In this document: piece by piece, positions 1-7,200 of the stretch
Layout of the letters: every line of letters begins with the position of its first letter
Position numbering within the stretch: the stretch's first letter is position 1
Assembly (NCBI GenBank): GCA_937915885.1
Contig: CALGGP010000028.1
Coordinates: forward strand, 1 to 9,965
Source: an uncultured Selenomonadales bacterium
GTDB taxonomy: Bacteria > Bacillota > Negativicutes > Selenomonadales > Selenomonadaceae
DNA length: 9,965 bases
Direction of reading: 5' to 3'
Notes under the pieces: model-generated
What the model saw: the letters and a program-made list of their open reading frames with translations, nothing else
Told to the model about the DNA's origin: nothing
Database searches by the model: none
Made by a program: the position numbers and the translations under genes

Positions 1-315
1 CGATAAATCGGCGCCCCGCGCGGACGGCGCCCCGCCTTTGCGGTCGACGGTCGAAAGCTGCCAATGGCGGGCGATAAATCGGTGCCCTGCGTCGGCGGCA
101 CCCTTCCTTTGCGGGCGACGGTCGAAGGCTGCCAAGGGCGGACGGTAAATCGGCGCTCCGTGTCGGCGGCGCCCTTCCTTTGCGGTCGACAGTCGAAGCT
201 GTCAAGGGCGGACGATAAATCGGCGCCCCGCGCGGACGGCGCCCCTTCCTTTGTGGTCGACGGTCGAAGGCTGCCAAGGGCGGACGATAAATCGGCGCCC
301 CGCGCCGTCGACACC
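1..315. repeat. ~71-bp tandem repeat array, four full copies plus a partial fifth, cut by the left window edge
   Basis: Copies begin with CGATAAATCGG (or a one-base variant) at 1, 72, 143, 213 and 285, giving periods of 71, 71, 70 and 72 bp. Shared elements in order are the CGATAAATCGG start, two GGCGCC-like arms separated by 10 bases, CTTCCTTTG, a GTCGACGGTCGAAG-like segment and CCAAGGGCGGA. The fifth copy loses similarity at about 310-315, where the array stops and AT-rich DNA begins. The period is not a multiple of three and no frame reads the same peptide from copy to copy, so the array is not coding. It probably extends beyond the left edge. It could be an intergenic minisatellite, a structured regulatory region, or a dispersed family specific to this genome; the window alone cannot decide. 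Confidence 0.9.
10..243. other. Repeated short hairpins inside the 71-bp array, with covarying arms
   Basis: Each of the first four copies has two 6-base arms separated by exactly 10 bases: 10-15/26-31, 81-86/97-102, 152-157/168-173 and 222-227/238-243. Copies 1 and 4 pair GGCGCC with GGCGCC. Copy 2 has GGTGCC paired with GGCACC, a two-sided compensatory change. Copy 3 has GGCGCT opposite GGCGCC, which keeps pairing through a G-U wobble. In the terminal fifth copy (294-299/310-315) the second arm is GACACC and pairing is broken. Pairing kept by a compensatory change suggests selection on structure in RNA or single-stranded DNA, but GGCGCC is self-complementary and only four copies are visible. 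Confidence 0.55.
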
Positions 316-325
316 CAACCTTTTA

Positions 326-356
326 ATTCCGCATTCCTAATTCCTAATTCCTAATT
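326..356. repeat. 7-bp tandem repeat (ATTCCTA) just upstream of the first gene
   Basis: An ATTCCGC unit at 326-332 is followed by three perfect ATTCCTA units at 333-339, 340-346 and 347-353, and a final ATT. The tract sits in an AT-rich segment (about 321-377) that separates the GC-rich 71-bp array from the start codon at 378. This segment is the likely promoter region of the two-gene unit. I see no convincing -35/-10 pair and do not call one. Changes in copy number of such a heptamer would alter promoter spacing, but three copies is a short tract. Confidence 0.85.
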
Positions 357-363
357 GCTTTTT

Positions 364-370
364 GGGGGGA
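364..370 (+). promoter_or_regulatory. Probable ribosome-binding site for the methyltransferase-like gene
   Basis: GGGGGGA ends 7 bases before the ATG at 378. It is purine-rich but not a canonical AGGAGG, so initiation may be weaker than at the downstream RTX gene. Its spacing supports the start at 378 rather than the internal ATG at 456, which has no comparable upstream sequence. Confidence 0.6.
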
Positions 371-377
371 TAAATTT

Positions 378-1313
378 ATGAGGCTAAAAATATGGGCGGC
401 AACTCTCTTGATGTTCGTCGCACTCGTCGCTCCCGCGCGCGCCGCTGAGTTTGAAATGATCTCTTACTCCGCGCAAGTCAAATTGCAGTGGCTCGCCGCC
501 GCCGGCATCCCCGAGGCTCAAATGTTTAACAAATTACTCGGCAAGCCCGACTTCTTCAATAAGGACAACCTCCGCGACTTCGATCGCCTCGAAAAAGTCA
601 ACGCCATCTATAACGAGTTCTGCTACGCCTCTTTCATCGACTTCATTCGAGCTCGCGACTACAAAAATGTTTACGAGATCGGCTGCAGTTACTCTCCACG
701 CGTCGTCGCTCTCGTCCGTGACGGTCGAAAATATGTCGGCGCAGAATTAGCCGCCGTCGCCATGATCGCCGACGACCTCGCCGATCGCGTACTCGGCAAA
801 AAATATCGCAATCAATTTGAGTACTTCGATGCGCCCGTCACCGACGCCGAAGCCATGCTCGGCGCCGCCGATTTCCTCAACGGCGAAGTTTGCGTCATCG
901 AACAGGGACTCATGATTTACTTCAATCGTGAGCAGATCGCTGAGATGCTCGTACACGTCAAGGAAATTCTTCAGGCGCACGGCGGCTGCTTCGTCACGTC
1001 GAATTTCTGTCGTAAACCTTATTTCGCTCAGATCGTCGAGCCCATCTACGGCGCTGATGCCGTCGAGCCCCTTTACCGTCGCACGCGCATGCTCTACGAA
1101 GATGTTCTCGGCGATCCCATGTACGACGACACCTTTACCTCCGACAAAGACGCGTTGAAATTCCTCAACGGGCTCGGTTTCAAGGTCGAGCAGGTTCCTC
1201 TCTTCCGCGCGGAGCCTCAACTCTATTCGTTCAGCAGTCTGACCTCCGACCAGATCAGCGCCATGAAACGCCTCGCTAAACAAAATTATATCTGGGTGCT
1301 CACTCTCAAATAA
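378..1313 (+). CDS. Methyltransferase-like protein (leucine carboxyl methyltransferase/TcmP type) with apparent signal peptide
   Basis: This 311-residue protein looks like a class I S-adenosylmethionine-dependent methyltransferase of the LCMT/TcmP family; the substrate is unknown. Residues 1-22 form a typical signal peptide: a basic start (MRLK), a hydrophobic core and a possible AxA-type cleavage site near PARA|AEF. Family-like features follow. ISYSAQVKLQWL (28-39) resembles the usual family N-terminus. EIGCSYSPR (100-108) sits where the SAM-binding glycine loop and DTR-like arginine are expected, although its second glycine is serine. GAEL (121-124) supplies an acidic residue, E123, at the motif II position. 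EQGLMIYF (175-182) matches the characteristic EGLLMYL-like motif, and a C-terminal GLGFKV (265-270) is also family-like. Length is normal for the family plus a leader. The ATG at 378 is chosen for its upstream purine tract and the complete leader; an ATG at 456 (Met27) would give a leaderless enzyme. The RTX gene starts 26 bases downstream, so the two are probably co-transcribed. Export of a SAM-dependent enzyme is unusual, since SAM is cytoplasmic. The protein may be cytoplasmic from Met27, membrane-tethered, or a non-catalytic derivative. Confidence 0.72.
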   Translation: MRLKIWAATLLMFVALVAPARAAEFEMISYSAQVKLQWLAAAGIPEAQMFNKLLGKPDFFNKDNLRDFDRLEKVNAIYNEFCYASFIDFIRARDYKNVYEIGCSYSPRVVALVRDGRKYVGAELAAVAMIADDLADRVLGKKYRNQFEYFDAPVTDAEAMLGAADFLNGEVCVIEQGLMIYFNREQIAEMLVHVKEILQAHGGCFVTSNFCRKPYFAQIVEPIYGADAVEPLYRRTRMLYEDVLGDPMYDDTFTSDKDALKFLNGLGFKVEQVPLFRAEPQLYSFSSLTSDQISAMKRLAKQNYIWVLTLK

Positions 1314-1322
1314 TTTCATCGA

Positions 1323-1328
1323 AAGGAG
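1323..1328 (+). promoter_or_regulatory. Strong ribosome-binding site for the RTX gene
   Basis: AAGGAG lies 11 bases upstream of the ATG at 1340, within the 26-base gap after the previous stop codon. It is a near-perfect Shine-Dalgarno core and fixes the start of the giant open frame. No hairpin terminator or room for a separate promoter is seen in the gap, which supports co-transcription with the upstream gene. Confidence 0.85.
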
Positions 1329-1339
1329 ATCCTTAGACT

Positions 1340-4231
1340 ATGGCTTACTCCAATGAAATTCATAACCTTTTTTCTTACGCAAAACGACAAGGCACCGCCG
1401 ACAACGACACCATCTTTAATTACGGCGACCATGTCACCCTAAACGGCGGCGGCGGCAATGATCTCATTACACTCGGCGGCAGTAACGAAGTCGTTCAGTA
1501 CAACTCGGGCGGCGGTAATGATACCGTCCTCGGCGCCGATTTCACCACTACTCTCGACAGTAAGTTTGATTCGGTCGAGTGGACCGGCGCTGATATAATC
1601 GTCCGCCTCGACAACGGCTCCATCACTTTGAAAGACCTCAACGACCCGTGGAAATTCATCGATACCATTTTCGGCTCCGAAAACGACGATTCTATCATCG
1701 GGCAAGATACTCTCGCCGAAGATACCATCGGCTTACAAATCATGGGCGGCTACGGCAATGATACCATCCGTAATTTCGTTCGCTATTCTACCCTCGTCGG
1801 CGGCACAGGTAATGATTCCATTCGTAACGACAACGAAGACTACTATGGCTCGAGTACCATCAGCGGCGGCGACGGTAACGATACCATCATCAATCGGGGA
1901 CATAACGTCACCATTAACGGCGGTAAGGGCAATGATCTCATCAATCTGCACTCCGAACGCAACGCCACCCTTCAGTACGCCGACGGCGACGGCGACGATA
2001 CCGTGATCGGCATCAGCGATAATCTGACTTTCGACTTCAAATATGATTCGTTCACTCGGCAAGGCTCTGATATCATTGTCCCCATCGGCAGCGGCTCCAT
2101 CACTTTCAAAAACGGCACTCGCGATTCGCGCTTTGAAAATGTATTGCGCGGCACCGACGGCGACGACCTTCTCATCAACGACAAGGGCTATTTCACCGTC
2201 GCGGGCGGCAAGGGCAATGATACCCTCTTCAATAATAACGGCATCGTCAATCTCAACGGCGGTGAAGGCGACGATGTCATCAGCCTCGGCAGCGACGGCT
2301 TCTCTTATATCGAGTACTCACTCAACGGCGGCAATGATACCGTCTTCGGCTATAACGAGTGGAACGGGCAGCTCACTTTCGATTACGACAGCATTGAAGA
2401 GGTCGGCGATGATGTGCTCGTTCATGTCGGTAACGGCTCCGTCCTCTTTAAAAATACCACCCGCGCCCGCGTCGCTTGGATCATGCGCGGCTCCGACGGC
2501 AACGATAACATCAGAAACAGCTCGCGCGTCAAATATATCGTCGGCGGCAAGGGCAATGATAACATCAGAAACGAAGCCGGCAGCGCCACCCTCGACGGCG
2601 GCAACGGCGATGATTATATCGTCAACTACGGCGATCGGGCAATGTATGTGTCGATACGCGGCGGCGCCGGTAACGATAATATCTCGGCGGGCGGTCAGTA
2701 CTCGACCGTCGACGGCGGCGAAGGTAATGATGTCATCAATAATACCGGTTGGAAAAATCTGATTGACGGCGGCAACGGCAATGATTCTATCACCAACGGC
2801 GACGGCTATTATGATAACTACTCAACCATTTACGGCGGCAAGGGCAATGATACTCTCGTCAATACCGTCAATTACGCCACGCTCGGCGGCGGCGAAGGCA
2901 ACGATTATCTCTCAAACGACCACAATTGGGCGGTGCTCAACGGCGACGAAGGCAATGATACCATCGTCAACAGCGGTTATTTCTCCACGCTCGACGGCGG
3001 CGCGGGCTCCGATGTCATCAGCCTCAATAACAGTCGGGCGGTCGTGCTGCATTCGGGCGGTAACGATTCAATTTACGGCTACGACGATTATACCACCCTC
3101 GGCTTCTATTACGATTCGGTCTCGCGCGCGGGCAATGATGTCATAATGCGCGGCGGTAACGGCTCAGTCACTTTCAAAAACCTCAGCAGTGAGATGCTCG
3201 ATCGGTTGGCGCCAATCGCCGCCTCCGACGCCGGTGCTACCATTTACAACGAGGACGGTTGGAAAAATATTCTCGGCGGCGCGGGCAATGACTCAATATA
3301 TCACTTCTACGGCACGTCAGTGACGATAAACGGCGCGGGCGGCAACGATACCATCATCAACGAACGCGGAGGAGCCGCCTCGTTGCTCGGAGGCACGGGC
3401 GATGATTACATTTACACCGACGATTATGCGACGGTCGACGGCGGCGACGGCAATGATACCATCATCAACAGTGAAAACTCTTTGCTTAAGGGCGGCAAGG
3501 GCAATGATTTGATTATCGACACAAACAAGTCGTTGAATTACAGCACGACGATTAACGGCGGCGCCGGCATCGATACCGTTTCGATCACCGGAGGCAACTG
3601 CATTATCGAGTATGCGTCGGGCGACGGCAATGATCTCATTTACGGCTTCAACGAGTTGACGACGCTCAACTTCAAATATGATGCGCTCAGTCAATCGGGC
3701 AATGACGTCGTGGTGAAGGTCGGAAACGGCTCGCTCACGCTCAAGGATACGCCGCTGTTCCTGTTCAACGACAGGATTACAGGCAGTTACAATAGAGATA
3801 ACATCACCAACAGTAAGTCGAATAAGTACATCACGACTTATGCGGGCAGCGACAGCATCAATAATACAGGCTCGCATGTGATCATCAACGCGGGCGACGG
3901 CGACGATACGATCGGCAGCCGCCGCGGCGCGCATGTGTCGATAAACGGCGGGCGCGGGAACGAAAAGATAGTTGTCGAAGGCGATTATATCACAATCAAG
4001 GGCGGCGCAGGGAATGATTCAATTTACATCGTCAGCGAATCCGCCGCCGTCATTCAATACGAGTCCGGCGACGGCAACGATACCATCCGCGGCTTTGACA
4101 ATGACAAATCGACGCTCGACTTCAACATCGACGGTATCAGACAGTCCGGCTCGAATGTGATCGCGACGGTCGGCAAGGGAACGATCACATTCCAAAACAC
4201 CTCGATCAATAAGGTGATTCCGAAGGTCAAC
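1340..4231 (+). repeat. Irregular N-terminal RTX region of the giant protein
   Basis: This part encodes single RTX turns of about 18-20 residues in runs of varying length, interrupted by six copies of the beta-rich GSITFKD-type segment. Those copies lie near 1620, 2094, 2437, 3160, 3729 and 4179, and their spacings are unequal. For example, the stretch from about 2480 to 3000 is almost pure nonapeptide turns such as GGKGNDNIR, GGEGNDVIN and GGNGNDSIT. Codons here favour ACC, TCC and CTC more than in the downstream part. It is probably the older or less homogenised part of the repeat domain. Confidence 0.8.
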
Positions 4232-7200
4232 GGCACCGGCGGCAATGATGTCATCACCAACGAAAAAAATTTTGCGGTCGTCAATGCGGGCGGCGGCAAT
4301 GATACAGTCGTCAACAGCGGCGTCAACGTCGTGATCAACGGGGGCGCGGGCAATGATGTGATCAGTCTCAACGGAGGCTCCGCGCGGATCGAGCATACAT
4401 CGGGCAATGATACCGTCTACGGATTCGATTCCGATACCACGCTCGGCTTCTCGTATGATTCGATCGCTCAATCGGGCGCCGACGTCATCATGAAAAATAA
4501 TAACGGGTCGGTCACGATCAAGGATACGTCAATCGAAACGTTCATAGCGACAGTCAGCGGCACCGACGGCAACGATCGCCTCGTCAACAGCACTCCGTTG
4601 CGTCACATCGACGCGGGCGCGGGCAACGACACCGTCGAAAACAGCGCATCCGACGTGACCATCGACGCGGGCATCGGCAATGATCTCATCAGTCTGAACG
4701 GCGGCTCCGCCATCATTCAACACTCCGACGGCGACGGCAATGATACCATCATCGGCTTCGACAATCGGACGACGCTCAACTTCGATTATGATCTCGCGCG
4801 GCAGTCCGGCAACGACGTCATCCTCGCCTCCGCCGACGACGAGATCACTTTCAAAAACGCCAAAATCGAAAATTTCAAGTCGACGTTGGCGGGCACCGAC
4901 GGCAACGACCTGCTCATCGGCGGCAAAACGTTGGCGTCCATCGTCGGAGGCAACGGCAATGACACCATCACAAATGCCGCGTCCAACGTGACGATCAACG
5001 GCGGTCAAGGCAATGATCTGATCAGTCTCAACGGAGGCGCCTCCGCGCGGATCGAATATCGGTCGGGCGACGGCAATGATACCATCATCGGCTTCGATTT
5101 CAATGATACGCTCGCATTCGATTATGACGCCGTCGAGCAGAGCGGCGACGATGTGATCGTCACGGTCGGGAGCGGCACGATCACCTTTAAAGATGTCACG
5201 CCGGCTCAAGTTCTCGAAAAAGTCAACGGCACCGACGGTAACGATCGGATCAATAATACCGCCAATCGCAGGTACATCGACGCGGGCGCGGGCAATGACA
5301 CCATTACAAACACAGGATCGACAGTGGTGATCAACGGCGGCAAGGGCAATGATCTGATCAGCCTCAACGGCGGCTCCGCTCAGATCGAATACGAGAGCGG
5401 CGACGGCAATGATACCATCGTCGGCTACAATTCAAATACGGCGCTCAACGTCGAGTATGATGCGATCGTCAAGTCGGGCAATGACGTGATCATGGCGGTC
5501 GGCGACGGGTCGATCACGATCAAAGACACGTCGATTGTGCCGTTCATCGGAGGCATTGTCGGCACCGACGGCGACGATGCGCTTACCAATGACGAAGAAA
5601 ATAAATACATCGACGCGGGCGCGGGCAATGACACCATCACGAACACCGGCTCCAACGCTACGCTCGTCGGAGGCGCGGGCAATGACGTGATCAGTCTCGA
5701 CGGGGGCTCCGCGCGGATCGAGTATCAATCGGGCGACGGCAATGATACCATCTACGGCTTCGATTCCGATACGACGCTCGGCTTCTCGTATGATTCGGTC
5801 GTCAAGACGGGCGATGATGTTGTGATGCGCGTCGGAAATGCTTCGCTCACTTTCAAAGACACGTCGATTGCGCATTTCATCAACGGCATCGTCGGCACCG
5901 ACGGCAGAGACAACCTCTCCAACTCCGACGCCGACAAATACATCGACGGTCGCTCGAGCAATGACACCGTCAATACCACAGGCGACAACGTCACCGTCGA
6001 AGGCGGCGCGGGCAACGATCGAATTAATCTGCTCGGCGGCAATAACGTTTCGATCAACGGCGGCGCAGGCAGTGATCTGATCAGTCTGGGCGGCGGCTCC
6101 GCGCGGATTTTCTATAAGGACGGCGACGGCAGCGATCTGATCTACGGCTATGATTCCATGACGACGCTCGAGTTCGCGTATGATTCGATCGAGCGCTCGG
6201 GCTCCGACGTGGCGATGAAGGTCGGCAACTCCTCGATCACTTTCAAAAATACTTCGCTTGCGCGCTTCATCGAAGGCGTTATCGGCACCGACGAAGACGA
6301 AACGATTGCCAACTCCGCATCGTCAAAATACGTCGACGCTCGGGAGGGCAATGACACCATCACAAACAGCGGCTCGAACGCTACGCTCGTCGGAGGGGCG
6401 GGCGATGACGTGATCAGTCTGACAGGCGGCTCGGCGCGGATTGATTATCAATTGGGCGAAGGCAATGATACCGTCTACGGCTACAACGATCGGACGACGC
6501 TCGGCTTAGAGTACAGCGAAATCACCAAGTCGGGCGCGGACGCCGTGATGCGGAGCGGCGACGGCTCTGTCACGATCAAAGACACGTCGATTGCAAAAAT
6601 CCTCGGCGGCGTGGTCGGCAGCGGCGGCAACGACAATCTCTCCAACTCCGACGCCGGTAAATACATCGACGCGGGCGCGGGCAATGACACGATCACCAAC
6701 ACCGCCTCGGACGCCACGCTCGACGGCGGCGCCGGCAATGATGTTATCAATCTCAACGGCGGCAGTGCGGTCGTTCGATACTTCGACGGCGACGGCAATG
6801 ATACCGTCCTCGGCGCCGGAGCGAACACGACGCTCGACACCGAGTATGATTCGATCAACGTCACGAGCGACGCGATAATCCTCAAGCGCGGCGACGGCTC
6901 GATCACTCTTAAGAATTTAACGGCAGGCTTCAGCTTTGAAGATACTTTGTTCGGCAGTAACGGCGACGATTCAATCACCAACTCCGAAGTCGGCAAATAC
7001 ATCATCGGCGGCGCGGGCAATGACGTTATCAGTCTCGACGGCGCGGCAGTCATCGAATACTCGAGCGGCGACGGCAATGATACGATCTACGGCTTCGATT
7101 CCGATACGACGCTTGACTTCGATTATGATTCGGTCGCGAAGTCGGGCGCGGACGTCGTGATGAAGGTCGGCAACGGTTCGATCACTTTCAAAAACACTTC

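Noticed and set aside
1..315. CRISPR array
   Set aside because: The whole 71-bp unit is repeated, with no unique spacers between short identical repeats, and the copies diverge throughout.
64..354. 96-codon + strand open frame across the 71-bp repeats
   Set aside because: The repeat period is not a multiple of three, so each copy is read in a different frame. There is no ribosome-binding site, and the end runs into the heptamer repeat. It is open by chance in GC-rich repeats.
747..1319. 190-codon frame on the - strand opposite the methyltransferase-like gene
   Set aside because: It lies wholly inside a better-supported gene with family motifs and shows no recognisable domain. It is explained by the pyrimidine-ending codons of the + strand gene.
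1314..1339. Terminator or second promoter between the two genes
   Set aside because: The gap is 26 bases and is occupied by the ribosome-binding site; no inverted repeat with a T tract is present.
2043..2762. 239-codon + strand frame inside the RTX gene, rich in Ser, Ala, Thr and Ile
   Set aside because: It is an out-of-frame reading of the RTX repeats. Low complexity and repetition mirror the underlying DNA repeat, and the true frame encodes canonical Ca2+-binding motifs.
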